From the NCBI RefSeq assembly GCF_900143025.1, contig NZ_FRCT01000004.1:62001-126000 (forward strand): DNA of 64,000 bases. The letters are read 5' to 3'. The notes beneath the pieces are model-generated. The model was not told where the DNA came from, did no database searches, and worked only from the letters and a program-made list of their open reading frames with translations. The position numbers and the translations under genes are program-made. Below, piece after piece: positions 17,683 to 27,430 of this stretch. The stretch is from Ruminococcus flavefaciens (GTDB lineage: Bacteria; Bacillota; Clostridia; Oscillospirales; Ruminococcaceae). The stretch's first letter is position 1, and the number at the start of each line of letters is the position of its first letter.

Positions 17683-19248
17683 TCACTGCACTTCAAGACC
17701 CTTTAACAGGTTTTTATGATTGCCTTTATAGTTTTTTAACATGAGCTTACCTGCGTCGTCTGCATTCACCTTATAGAGCCTTATCTCAGTTGCTTTCAGA
17801 TGATAGCATTTATCGCCGAGCTTTAAGGCAAACGAAAAATCATTTTCTACCATGCCCACTTGGATAATAAATTCTCCTTGCAAAGAGTCATCGCATTTAT
17901 TATAAGCCTCACCAAAAGTCTCTGAAACTTCATCCTCGTTAAAGTAAATAAAAGCTGCATATCTGTGCTGTTCGCTTTCAAATCTGATGAAAACATCTTT
18001 AATTCGCGCAGGTTCCATATCCTCTTTCCACTCGTTGTCGGATAATATCTTTTCTCCATTGAAGAAATTGCAGATAGTCTTTGTGATTTTCAAGCTGTCA
18101 TTTTCAGTGCAGAATACCGGATGATATCTGAAACGCTTCAGATAATCATTAATCGTATCAAGAGATGGTTTTTTTGTTACTCTGTACTCATTTATATCGA
18201 TTTTGTATTCTGAAATGAGATCAGAAAATTCATGCCCATAATCGTTTGTCACTTCGCCCTGCAAAGGGTAATCAATCATGATATTATGTATCTGATTACG
18301 AATATTATGAAACATCAGGACTTTTCCTCTCGGCATGATGCGGAATTCAATATCATCAAGTCCAAAACGTTCAGTATCATCGAAATAGTGGTTAAGTTCC
18401 TTGGATAATGAGTTATATACCCTGTAAGTCTTTCCGTCAGAAAGATCATGCCAAGCAAGTTTCACATAGTTTGGCACAAAGACTGAGGTATCATTAATAT
18501 CTCCGTCATCTGTAAATCCGAGGCATCCGCACAGTAATCCAGATGGGCTTATATCGGCTATTTCATCAGGGAATTCAAATTGTCCCTCCAGTAATAAACA
18601 ATTAAGCTTTTCATGCGTTCTGACAACAATACTTTTGCATCCGTATACATCCCAATGCTCTAATTCTTCCCGACTTGCATCAAGTTCCTTTGCTTCCCAT
18701 GAGTCGATCTTTTCAAGCATACCTGCTCTGAACATAGATTTTCTGTAGTCTTCTTCGCTCATTTTGGCCCATCGTGCAGATTCTTTAAAAGAATCGCCCG
18801 ACAGAAACGACTTCCTGTTAGCAAATATATTTTTAAGACCGATGCAAGCTGCTAAAAACAAAACTACATGCAGACCAGTCTGCCTACTGTCGTACGCCCA
18901 AAACTTTATAAGAAAATAGGATATCACCCCGTAAAGAACAGACGCTGCCGTATTAAAAATACTGCGGAAAGCCCGCGCCATACCGTTTCCGGCAGGGTCA
19001 CTATGTGGATAATATGGTGCAAAATTAAACCAGTAGTAGTCAAAGGCCATTATTTCTATCATAGAGAAAAACGGCGATTTTTTGGCGGTATAATATATCG
19101 CTGCCAGCTGTGTGGTCAATGTGAGCAATAAAAACGATGTCAAAAGAAGAACTTGAAGTCTTTTGACAGGTGTGTACAGTTCTTTTATAGCTACACCTGC
19201 AAAGCTGAATACGATACACACCACCAATAGTAAAACGAACGCGACCAT
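17683..19248 (-). CDS. hypothetical membrane protein, 521 aa
   Basis: The first 160 residues hold three or four transmembrane segments (about residues 3-22, 33-52, 98-118 and 124-142). The remaining 360 residues form a soluble, acidic domain with alternating strands that I cannot assign. The protein probably sits in the cytoplasmic membrane with a large cytosolic part. It stands alone. A 53-bp piece of this gene (18064-18116) reappears unchanged at 31073-31125, fused to the U32-like fragment. Confidence 0.65.
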   Translation of the reverse strand: MVAFVLLLVVCIVFSFAGVAIKELYTPVKRLQVLLLTSFLLLTLTTQLAAIYYTAKKSPFFSMIEIMAFDYYWFNFAPYYPHSDPAGNGMARAFRSIFNTAASVLYGVISYFLIKFWAYDSRQTGLHVVLFLAACIGLKNIFANRKSFLSGDSFKESARWAKMSEEDYRKSMFRAGMLEKIDSWEAKELDASREELEHWDVYGCKSIVVRTHEKLNCLLLEGQFEFPDEIADISPSGLLCGCLGFTDDGDINDTSVFVPNYVKLAWHDLSDGKTYRVYNSLSKELNHYFDDTERFGLDDIEFRIMPRGKVLMFHNIRNQIHNIMIDYPLQGEVTNDYGHEFSDLISEYKIDINEYRVTKKPSLDTINDYLKRFRYHPVFCTENDSLKITKTICNFFNGEKILSDNEWKEDMEPARIKDVFIRFESEQHRYAAFIYFNEDEVSETFGEAYNKCDDSLQGEFIIQVGMVENDFSFALKLGDKCYHLKATEIRLYKVNADDAGKLMLKNYKGNHKNLLKGLEVQ

Positions 19249-19464
19249 AATTCCTTGTCACCCTCTTTAAATCATATATCAGCATTAATAGTTGCTTTTA
19301 CTTCAGTCATGATCTGTGCTGTCATCTTGATATTCAAATTATAACACACCTTAAAAGCATTTACAATATCTATTATCAGTAAAGAGTAAACAACATAAAA
19401 GCATGAAACATTAATGCCAGCCAGAGTGATATAATCCACTTAGTGTTGACACGCTAACAAATAT

Positions 19465-19814
19465 CTACAGAAAATGAAAGGCAGCACATTACGGGCTGCT
19501 TTACTCATATCTTCCTGTAACAATTTATCGAATCTCTATAAAGTTTTAAAAAATGATTTTAAGAAAAAAATGGACAATCCAAATCAGTTTTATGCTATTT
19601 ATTATAAGAAAGTCGAATCAGAAATATGTTTCCAAAAGCATTTCTGTTTATCAAACAAATAAACCAGTGTAACCACCAATATTTACAAGTGTTCTCATGC
19701 CCCAGTTGGCTGGGGTATATTCATTATCTCTAGAGAGAAGCATTTTTTCTCTTAACTGTGTTTCAGGAGTTGATAAATGAATAAGTCCTAATTGTCTAAG
19801 AAGATTACTTGAAG
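19465..19814. repeat. ~350-bp duplicated block, copy 2
   Basis: This block matches 9551-9908. It begins with the last codons and terminator of the GNAT gene and runs into the 3' part of the frameshifted gene 19651-20113. The gap 19249-19464 shows no gene. Confidence 0.8.
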
Positions 19815-20113
19815 TAACCAAAAATGGTTCGAATGGAAATTTTGCTCCTGCTGGAACAGTCTTATTATTATCATTATAAAGAGTTACTGTTACAAGCGCA
19901 GTATATCCACGCTCTAAAAAGCATTCCTGCAGTTACTCCTTCATGACTTTCCTGCGAATAAGAATCATCAGATGTCAGAACGGTTTGATAATTTGCTAAT
20001 GGTTTTATACCGCTTATCCAGATATCAGGTGAACTCGATAGTGTTCCTCCAGCTGGAACAGTACCGTAATTTGAAAGATTCGGACGCATAAATACTTTTT
20101 CAAAACTAGCCAT
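19651..20113 (-). pseudogene. frameshifted small protein, ~150 aa
   Basis: The first 70 residues (MASFEKVFMRPNLSNYGTVP onwards) are in one frame. Near 19920-19927 the frame shifts by one base, and the product continues ECFLERGYTALVTVTLYNDN to TGLFV. The motif TVPAG occurs in both halves (TVPAGGT, TVPAGAKF), suggesting beta-sandwich folds. A single extra G in GCAGGAATGC is enough to explain the break. It lies 52 bp downstream of the 1161-aa gene on the same strand and probably belongs to the same unit. Function unknown. Confidence 0.6.
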
Positions 20114-20165
20114 AATTATTTTCCTTTCTGTTATTAAAAATATTGCGATTTAAATTTAGAATATT

Positions 20166-23100
20166 TTATATCGACTCACATAATGTATTATCATCAAATA
20201 ATTGTTTTTCATCTGCAAGAGCCTGCATTGAAAGTATAAAATATGATGCAGGTACTGCCGTTCCAGCAATAATATCACCTACTACAGGTACGATTCCGGA
20301 TACACCCTCGGTTGCACTTATTAATGACGTTAAAAGACCTATTTTCAGACAGCATACCAAAGGTGGAATTATATTGAGAAAATAATCATATACTCCTGGT
20401 TTTTGTGATGGCATACATAAAGCACAAATTGCAGCAGCTTCAAAAAGTACTCCATAAATAAGAGTAATGACTTTTGGAACATCACAGGATGAATTTTCAG
20501 GCATTTTTCTTTCCAGTATTAGGAATATCAAATCCAAAATAACTCCTCCACAGACAAAACCATAATTTACCCATTCAGCAACAGACGGATCAGTAAACCA
20601 GCACACTGCACTTGCCAAAGCCCATATAACTTCGCATGCAAAGCAGCCTATATTAGTCGAAAACGGCAATGCCGCTCCTACAATAGCCAAACTATCACCG
20701 TATGCAGAAATATAATAGTAAATACAGCTTGAAATTCCATTGATTAAATGTAAAACAGATCTCACCCACGTCGGTGCAATCACAGATGCTGCACTTACTT
20801 CTGTAATAGAAGTTTGCTTACCTAAGATCGCAGATTTATATAAATCTGCATTTATATACTTCTTAAATTCATTAAACTCTTCTTCATTCGCAATAGGAGC
20901 TTTATTGTTAATTACTTTATATATAACAGTAGCAGGAAGAGCCATGATAAGACTAAAAACTCCTGAAACAGTTAGTTTATCACCTTTTGTTATCATACTG
21001 AAAAACGTTGAAAGGAACGGAAGTTTGATTTCTTGTGTCAGCAATGTATAAATGGTTTTAACTAACTTACGGCATAATTCAATAATCACATTCACAACAG
21101 CTTTTGCAGCGGATACAACAGCAATAGCCAATCCTTCAAAGAGCTTTATAAGTCCACAAAACATGTTATTGAACATATTGTCTCTTCCTTCAAATACATA
21201 ACTAAAGTATTTAAAAGCTTCTTTGAAAGCATCTATTTGCTCAACCTCATCAACAAAATCACTTAGAATTTTCATAAAGTCTTCTTTTTCGCCTTCAAAA
21301 GAGTCATATAGTTCTGCTGCTGATAAATCTTCAACCGTTGAGATAGATGGTATATCCCTGTGTATATACTGATTATAAAGGAAATTATTAGATGTATTAT
21401 ATCTTGTCAAATCTTCATTTTCAATTTTGCCATTTCCAGAAATCACAGCTCCTAACGAAAGATTTGGATCAAGCTTTTTCAAAAATTTATCTGATGTTTC
21501 AGAAATTAGAGATTTCATATTATCAAGATAACTGTCCGCTTTTTCTTCAATATATTCAAGCGTACTATCAGCACATTCAAAAATCTGATCCATACAATAA
21601 TCAATCGTCTTTTTGGTTCTTAAAATATCATTCCAATTGAAAATATATCCTAACCACTGGAAAACATCGGTAAAGAATACTTTAACTTCATTAAATACAC
21701 TTTCAACTACATCCCAGACTTGTTGTGCTGTATCAACAATCTGAGTAAAAAGATATTTCACCTTGTCCTTGACATATGTAATAACTGTTTTTACAGTATC
21801 TTTTACAACAGTTACCACAACTTCAACAACATCAACTATTTTTTCAGCAACTGCTCTGAAAAAATCTCCTATTCGCTGGAAAAAAGATTTTCCAAGAGTA
21901 GCTTGATCATTCACATTTTTTAACAGTAAATCTATTTCTTCCTGTGATTTCAAAGAATATGTGATCTTATTTCCTTCTTTTTTCAGACTCCAGCCTCCTG
22001 ATTTTTCAAGAACACTAGTTGGGATTATTCGTGGATGAGTATTTATCTGATCCAGTTTTATCCACTTAACTTCATTTGAAAGTGTACTGTTATAATTGGA
22101 TGCTGGTATCAAAGCCACACATTCCTTTAGAGCTTCCGCAAGACTTTGAGCTGTTTCTTCATCTCTATATTCATCCGATAAAAGAGGCGTTCCATCATTC
22201 TTTTTCGCATTAAGCAATCCATCTGCATCAATGTTTTTAAGAACATTCTGCACAGGAGAATATTGAGAAATGGCTACAACCGATTTATCTTCAAAAACAC
22301 TTTGGCCATTTTTAAAATTATCGGCAAAAGAAACATATATTTCAGGTATACTTAACATACATGTTTCCTGTGCAATATATGCCATACCATTTTCATTTGT
22401 ATAACATGAAAACTTGTTGTCCGGTCCTATCATTACACTCTCGCCGTTAATTTCAACTCGTGTCTCCTCATTGCTCCATATTGAAATTTTAGCATTAGGA
22501 TATGTTAGTCCGCATGAATCATAAGCACTTATTTCAATCATATATGATTTATATTCATATACTTCATTAACAGTCTGCAAGCCTATTTCCTGTATATTCC
22601 AATTGCTTGATGCGTTTTCCAATATCATCTGAATCACTTTTTTATTGCTGTTACAAAGCACAGATAATAATCCACCATTACAGTCTGAAATACAAAAGTC
22701 TGATATATTACTGATAATCGGAGATAAAATAGTAACCTCAGAATCAGCTGTGATATAAAAGCCATGGTGTACATTTGAATTAGTATCAAGAGTAATAATA
22801 TGCATTCCAATGTTATCTTCAAAATGGAGTCTTGCCTTGGAAAAATCAGCACTATAAGTATATTGCGACCATTTATTTGAATTAGTATTGAAAATATATA
22901 GTTGTTTATCAACTATGATCGAAATAATATCTGATTTTGTTGTCGGATCAAATGAAGAATAGATATCCGTACAGTTTCCATTTACAGAAATAGAAGTATA
23001 GTTTTCAATCTGACCTGACAGTGCATGTATACCTATCAGCTGATTTCCGAAAAAAGCTATTACAGGATCACTTTCATCTGACAGAAGCCAAACAAAGTTT

Positions 23101-23651
23101 AAAGATGATACTGTTATACCGGTAGTGTTTAAGACAGTGCTTTCATTTTGCCATTTTCCGCATAAAACATGCAAATCACTTTCGCTTTCACTTATCCCCA
23201 CCTGCATTATAACGGCTATCCATACTTCTGTTCCTATTTTTCTAACAGAAAGTCCACATATTTTTATCGCTTGATATGGAAGATTAATGTTAACTTTTTT
23301 GGGCGGCTCAAAATTATCATTATCTTTTTGCTTTAAAGAAAAAAACAACTCTTCAACCTGAGATGAAAAAACTATAATATCCCCGTTATCACAGATAACT
23401 GAAGAAATCAAAGCTCCATGAACATCAAGTTTAATAGAATCATAACCTGTACTGCTTTCTTTATTATGATAAAAGCTTTCTGCATATCCATCTGTTCTCA
23501 TACAGAAAAAATCATCTAGATTATGTTCATTTCTGATGCTTTGCAGCTGCTCCCCCATTTCAATAGGCTTAGAAAGTCTATAATTCTGCATAAATTTGGT
23601 ATAAACTGTACAATATCCTTTTTTATTATCGATACTATTATTTTCTTTCAT
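20166..23651 (-). CDS. large unrecognised protein, 1161 aa, possible beta-propeller plus membrane-active C-terminus
   Basis: I do not recognise this family. Residues 1-350 consist of repeated strand-rich units with W/F-terminated blades, suggesting a lectin-like beta-propeller. Residues 360-480 look like an Ig-like or carbohydrate-binding domain. Residues 590-680 form a long amphipathic, Val-rich helix (KIVDVVEVVVTVVKDTVKTV) followed by FQWLGYIFNWNDIL. The last 350 residues contain five to seven hydrophobic segments. There is no signal peptide. The layout recalls a binding head joined to a membrane-inserting tail, as in large toxins, but this is inference. GGAGTTTTTT precedes the ATG. Neighbours on the same strand include the frameshifted gene at 19651 and, beyond the recombinase remnant, a PI-PLC gene and a DUF6765 gene. 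Confidence 0.6.
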   Translation of the reverse strand: MKENNSIDNKKGYCTVYTKFMQNYRLSKPIEMGEQLQSIRNEHNLDDFFCMRTDGYAESFYHNKESSTGYDSIKLDVHGALISSVICDNGDIIVFSSQVEELFFSLKQKDNDNFEPPKKVNINLPYQAIKICGLSVRKIGTEVWIAVIMQVGISESESDLHVLCGKWQNESTVLNTTGITVSSLNFVWLLSDESDPVIAFFGNQLIGIHALSGQIENYTSISVNGNCTDIYSSFDPTTKSDIISIIVDKQLYIFNTNSNKWSQYTYSADFSKARLHFEDNIGMHIITLDTNSNVHHGFYITADSEVTILSPIISNISDFCISDCNGGLLSVLCNSNKKVIQMILENASSNWNIQEIGLQTVNEVYEYKSYMIEISAYDSCGLTYPNAKISIWSNEETRVEINGESVMIGPDNKFSCYTNENGMAYIAQETCMLSIPEIYVSFADNFKNGQSVFEDKSVVAISQYSPVQNVLKNIDADGLLNAKKNDGTPLLSDEYRDEETAQSLAEALKECVALIPASNYNSTLSNEVKWIKLDQINTHPRIIPTSVLEKSGGWSLKKEGNKITYSLKSQEEIDLLLKNVNDQATLGKSFFQRIGDFFRAVAEKIVDVVEVVVTVVKDTVKTVITYVKDKVKYLFTQIVDTAQQVWDVVESVFNEVKVFFTDVFQWLGYIFNWNDILRTKKTIDYCMDQIFECADSTLEYIEEKADSYLDNMKSLISETSDKFLKKLDPNLSLGAVISGNGKIENEDLTRYNTSNNFLYNQYIHRDIPSISTVEDLSAAELYDSFEGEKEDFMKILSDFVDEVEQIDAFKEAFKYFSYVFEGRDNMFNNMFCGLIKLFEGLAIAVVSAAKAVVNVIIELCRKLVKTIYTLLTQEIKLPFLSTFFSMITKGDKLTVSGVFSLIMALPATVIYKVINNKAPIANEEEFNEFKKYINADLYKSAILGKQTSITEVSAASVIAPTWVRSVLHLINGISSCIYYYISAYGDSLAIVGAALPFSTNIGCFACEVIWALASAVCWFTDPSVAEWVNYGFVCGGVILDLIFLILERKMPENSSCDVPKVITLIYGVLFEAAAICALCMPSQKPGVYDYFLNIIPPLVCCLKIGLLTSLISATEGVSGIVPVVGDIIAGTAVPASYFILSMQALADEKQLFDDNTLCESI

Positions 23652-23767
23652 AAAAAACTCCTTATATGTTTTTTGCAGCAGATATGTTAATGTTAGTTGT
23701 ATAGCATTTAATAAAAACTTATATTATCATTGGTCTTCCCCCTTTTATCAGATGATAAAATATAAAA

Positions 23768-23805
23768 GCGTACTCAAAGGGACATAGTTACTCCCTTTAG
23801 TACGC
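23768..23805. terminator. long hairpin, probable terminator
   Basis: GCGTACTCAAAGGG pairs with CCCTTTAGTACGC (one bulge) around a 12-nt loop, with T-rich flanks on the minus strand. Confidence 0.55.
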
Positions 23806-24129
23806 TTTAATCAAAAAAATCATATTATTATGAAGCAATGTTGTATATCGATTATTATTCATATATTATCAACTCTTTTACAACGAAATCTGGAATTATA
23901 GAAATAGAATAAATGAATTTATGATTCATTATATCACGTTTAACACAAGAGCATATTGCCAAAACGTGAACAGCAGGTAAATTTCATGTTAATTTTATTC
24001 ATTTTCTTTCAACATGTATAATGTTTTATATTGCTTTTGTATATCAAACATACTATTCATCCTAAAAACAGAAACTTAAACCTTTCTTATTAATTTATGA
24101 ATTCACATTAAAAACATAACCTACTTCGA

Positions 24130-24190
24130 GTCAGATTTCGACAAAAAAGTTTTTGAACGCTTTACTGCATATCTCAGTTCTATAGTAAAA
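24130..24190 (+). pseudogene. short GNAT 3' fragment
   Basis: About 60 bp match the C-terminal coding region of the GNAT gene (DKKVFERFTAYLSSIV) and end in unrelated sequence. Confidence 0.6.
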
Positions 24191-24538
24191 AATCTTACGA
24201 GCCTCACTAATTTTTTAGTGGGCCATTCTTTATTTCTTTAAACGCCCTCAATATTTCGTAATTATTTTTTAACAATTCTTACCAATTCTGATCTATACAT
24301 TGTTTCTAATGCTGTGCTATTAATAAATGCTTTTTTTAGAGCAAATAAGAGTTCAACATTATGTGTGTACTCATAAAGAACCTTACCAAATACATCATAA
24401 TGCGCTATTATCTAAACGAAGAAATACAGCAAATTTCATGTAAATCCCGCCATTATAAACAGCCCTTACACAGCCAAAAGAAAACGGCATATAGCCATAT
24501 TTCCCTATATTTACAGCTTTTACGGGCATAAAAAAGAA

Positions 24539-24563
24539 CCCTTATTTTGTATTAAAATAAGGG
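24539..24563. terminator. hairpin next to the tRNA scar
   Basis: CCCTTATTTT and AAAATAAGGG form a 10-bp stem with a 5-nt loop. It lies immediately 3' of the tRNA-Met fragment and would have terminated that tRNA transcript. Confidence 0.65.
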
Positions 24564-24571
24564 ATCCGATA

Positions 24572-24594
24572 TGGTTGCGGCGGCTGGATTTGAA
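24572..24594 (-). other. truncated 3' end of tRNA-Met, attachment-site scar
   Basis: The minus strand carries 23 bases from the T-loop to CCA (TTCAAATCCAGCC then GCCGCAACCA), identical to the end of the larger fragment at 33853. No tRNA body precedes it. It lies next to a decayed integrase, as expected for an attachment site. Confidence 0.65.
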
Positions 24595-24731
24595 CTTTGC
24601 CCCAACTGTATAAACCGCCTGAAATCAGGCATTTAATAACCTATTTTGTGTGACGCGTGTGATTTTGAATGGGAAAAAGTAATTCGTGTGACGCATTTAC
24701 TTAGCTATATATCGTCGCTTACGCCACTTCT

Positions 24732-25089
24732 TCAAGGATTAAGAACTATTCCGTTGAAATATCCGTCTATTATCTTATCAATTTTCTTGCGTTCAGAACT
24801 GAATGTCTGCTGATATACAGACTTCAATACACTGTCTGTAGACCAACCTCCACGCTCCATTGCATACTTATCCGGAATGCCAAGCATTAACATTATTGAA
24901 ATGAGATTGAGGGAATCCGCACGACAAACACCCGTCTGATACAGCTTGTCCGCGATAAGACGACTCCTCGCAACCGTGATATATGAACGAAGAATTCCCC
25001 TCGCGGAGACTTTCTGTATCATTTTTAATTATAGTTTTGGAGCAAATAATCAATAGCATATTCAAGTTCATAGTCATTTTCTGAATCAC
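24732..25089 (-). pseudogene. decayed tyrosine recombinase (integrase) C-terminus
   Basis: The end of the catalytic domain is clear: LMLGIPDKYAMERGGWSTDS, then VLKSVYQQTFSSERKKID, with the expected C-terminal helix and the position of the nucleophilic Tyr. Upstream, the reading frame breaks and the Arg-His-rich part is scrambled. Such an enzyme would have integrated an element at the neighbouring tRNA-Met scar. Confidence 0.7.
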
Positions 25090-25420
25090 TAAAAATCATC
25101 ATAGCCGCATCATAATCAACAGGTATTCTCAGATCAAAACCAACTTTTGCCTTACGATCAGCAGTTACTTCAAGAAATTCATTATTTTCATCAAGGGCGT
25201 AAATTATGAGATAATGTACCTCAAACATATCATCTGAACGGTAACATATTCCACCTGTTGCCTGTAAAGAATTAGAAGAAGTAATCCCCATTACAGTTAC
25301 ATTCGGACACCGAGACAACAGATACATTTCATAACAAAAACAAGGAGTTGCAATCATGTTTTTCATCAAATCTGTTGCAACCTTTATTATCCTATACAAA
25401 TATCTGTTCCAGAAGTTCAC
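25025..25420 (-). CDS. hypothetical short protein, possibly a fragment
   Basis: An open frame of 131 codons starts at GTG without a clear ribosome binding site; an ATG lies 18 codons further in. The sequence includes plausible strands and a conserved-looking acidic C-terminus (SDSENDYELEYAIDYLLQNY). I recognise no family. It may be a host-type gene truncated by the recombinase remnant that overlaps its end. Confidence 0.35.
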   Translation of the reverse strand: MNFWNRYLYRIIKVATDLMKNMIATPCFCYEMYLLSRCPNVTVMGITSSNSLQATGGICYRSDDMFEVHYLIIYALDENNEFLEVTADRKAKVGFDLRIPVDYDAAMMIFSDSENDYELEYAIDYLLQNYN

Positions 25421-25586
25421 GATTGATCTTATAGTTGCTATGTAGGTTTACGCTGCTTATTAGCTGTTTGAAAGTTACCTATCCATGCTCATCAATATCA
25501 AAGCCAGTGCTTTCTCTTCTCACAAATTATAGCAAAAAACGAAGAAAACGTCAATGTAATTACTTCGTAAATATGTACATAGAAAG

Positions 25587-25606
25587 AGCAGTCCCGAAGG
25601 ACTGCT
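25587..25606 (-). terminator. hairpin terminator
   Basis: AGCAGTCC/GGACTGCT with a CGAA loop lies 30 bp downstream of the PI-PLC-like gene. Confidence 0.7.
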
Positions 25607-25637
25607 CAAAGTATATTCAATTAACACACTAACTCTT

Positions 25638-26831
25638 TTACGCCTTATAATTATTGATAACAATAGGCGATGATACCATTGAATCAAAGAAATCAAAAGC
25701 TATGACACCCATAACGCAATCAACGTTTTTGTTGACTGTAAAGTCGATTACTTTTGGATTAAGATATTTTGCATAATCCTCAGGTGTCCATCCCAGCCAC
25801 ATAATTCCTGCCGCTGTTCCAACTGCACTGACATGATTTATCTTCAACTTTTCAGGATCATACGGAAGATCTATATTTTCCTTTATCTCACTCAGCTTTA
25901 CCTCCTCATTTGGCGCATCATAGTCATCCTGAATAACAAATTTACCTACGTTGCCATATTCATATCCATATCATTTGCTAAAGAAGTAATGATCATTAAG
26001 ATTATCAAGAACAATTACCTTTCCTCTTACGTCATTAAGTAAAGGCCATCCGCTTGTGAGATTATTCTTCCAAAACAAATTTTCATAAGAATTGAACAGA
26101 TCATCCATTTTCTTATTGAATGCTTCCTTGTTTTCAACACTACGCTCATTTTTTATTCTCATCAAAACAAATTCGGTATTATTTGCTTCAAGAAATTTGC
26201 TGATCAATTCAATAGTATCATTAAGACCATTTCTACAGTCTACAACACCATGGCAGCCATTCAGCTCCTGATCGATCCTGATATCAAAATATCGACATCC
26301 GAAACAAAGCTGATCCCAGATGTTCATATTCTGAGTTTTTGCAGATGAAGGAACGATACTTCCTACAAAACCGGTAAGATCAAAAGCTAAAGAATCATGT
26401 GTACCTGGAATATCCATCATGTTAATAGGCGTATTGCCTGCTGTTTTTCCCATCCAGCGTTTAAGATCCATTCGATCATCCATGATCACATACATTTCTC
26501 CGTCGTGCTGCCATTGCATAGGACACGAGGTTTTGATGCCAGGTCCTTCGATACCAGTCAGTTCAACTGATATTGAACGTGTGTTTGCATTATACATAGT
26601 TATTTCGAGAGTCTTATTTTGATCGTTTTCCAGATGATAAACAGCTGTTCCTCTGTCATCACTCGTGCATTTGAAGATGTTATCACACCATTCAACATAG
26701 AATCTTTTTCTTTCTCCAGCGGCTATCTCCTTTGGGAAATCCCAAGCTTCCATCTGATATGAATGACTATATGTTTGAATCATTTTTGAATTTGTATTAT
26801 TGATAATTGTAATGTGTCCACCCTGTCCCAT
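25638..26831 (-). pseudogene. PI-PLC-like phospholipase interrupted by one in-frame TGA
   Basis: The first 100 residues resemble a beta-sandwich (HITIINNTNSKMIQTYSHSY, with an aegerolysin-like feel). A PI-PLC X domain follows, with the two catalytic histidines in IPGTHDSLAF (His145) and NGCHGVVDCR (His194) and an adjacent FDIRID motif. TGA at 25971-25973 (codon 287) interrupts the gene. The same frame then continues without any indel as YGYEYGNVGKFVIQDDYDAP to a stop at 25638, giving about 396 residues in total. The enzyme would cleave phosphatidylinositol or a similar lipid. No signal peptide is seen. A nonsense mutation is the simplest reading. Confidence 0.75.
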
Positions 26832-27120
26832 AATAATTTTCCTCCTTTAATTTTAGAAATAATAGTATTATATTGCAACATCTTTTTCAATTATTAGGTT
26901 CAGCATCCTGACCTTATGCAGAACAAAAGAAATTGAAGATGTTATATACAGATTATCATAGTAAATATGTGTGCATTTTATATACTTGAAATGTATTTCC
27001 TGGCAGCATAACCGATGGCTGTTGTATGGTTCTGTTTTCTCACTGATATATTTGAGTTATATGTAAATAACCTCTGCTGACAATGCCATTATAGCATATC
27101 TACAGAGGTCATGTTGTAAA

Positions 27121-27136
27121 ATTACAAATTTGTAAT
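27121..27136. repeat. 16-bp palindrome shared with the site at 8170
   Basis: ATTACAAATTTGTAAT is identical to the core of the palindrome at 8170-8195. It lies in the gap 26832-27430, which otherwise holds only terminators. Confidence 0.5.
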
Positions 27137-27290
27137 CGAGAAATTTTTATATTGAAAAACTTTCTCGTCTTCATAAGTCAAGAATATATCTATATTTCAT
27201 TTATGCCTTCTTCTATCCTTTTTTAACCAGATTTCGCATCAATCTAATAATACGCTATCTTCATTGTGTTATGAAACTGATATACAGAAC

Positions 27291-27310
27291 GGCAGCCCAA
27301 TTGGGCTGCC
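27291..27310. terminator. perfect 20-bp palindromic terminator
   Basis: GGCAGCCCAATTGGGCTGCC is a complete palindrome followed by T-rich sequence. It is related to the hairpins after GNAT copies but has no GNAT sequence beside it. Confidence 0.55.
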
Positions 27311-27369
27311 TTCGTTCATATATTCAGTAATTCTTCAATTCTCACAAAAATATTATAGTTTTATAAAAT

Positions 27370-27405
27370 ACGCCCTGATATAATCAAGTGATTTTTACAG
27401 GGCGT
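27370..27405 (-). terminator. terminator of the DUF6765 gene
   Basis: ACGCCCTG and CAGGGCGT pair around a 20-nt loop and are followed on the minus strand by ATTTTATAA. Confidence 0.65.
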
Positions 27406-27430
27406 TTAAAAATATACTATCTAAAAATAA

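Larger units (their letters stand above)
23652..24731. other. long non-coding stretch with scars
   Basis: This kilobase holds no credible gene. It contains a hairpin at 23768, a GNAT scrap at 24130, a terminator at 24539, a tRNA-Met 3' scar at 24572 and two GTGTGACGC direct repeats near 24650 and 24690. The direct repeats may be arm-type sites of the adjacent recombinase remnant. Confidence 0.5.

Noticed and set aside
25435-25632. A 65-aa + strand gene
   Set aside because: It covers a terminator hairpin and low-complexity sequence; no ribosome binding site.
25971-25973. Selenocysteine at the TGA in the PI-PLC-like gene
   Set aside because: I see no clear SECIS-like stem right after the TGA, and the position is not a catalytic residue; a nonsense mutation is simpler.
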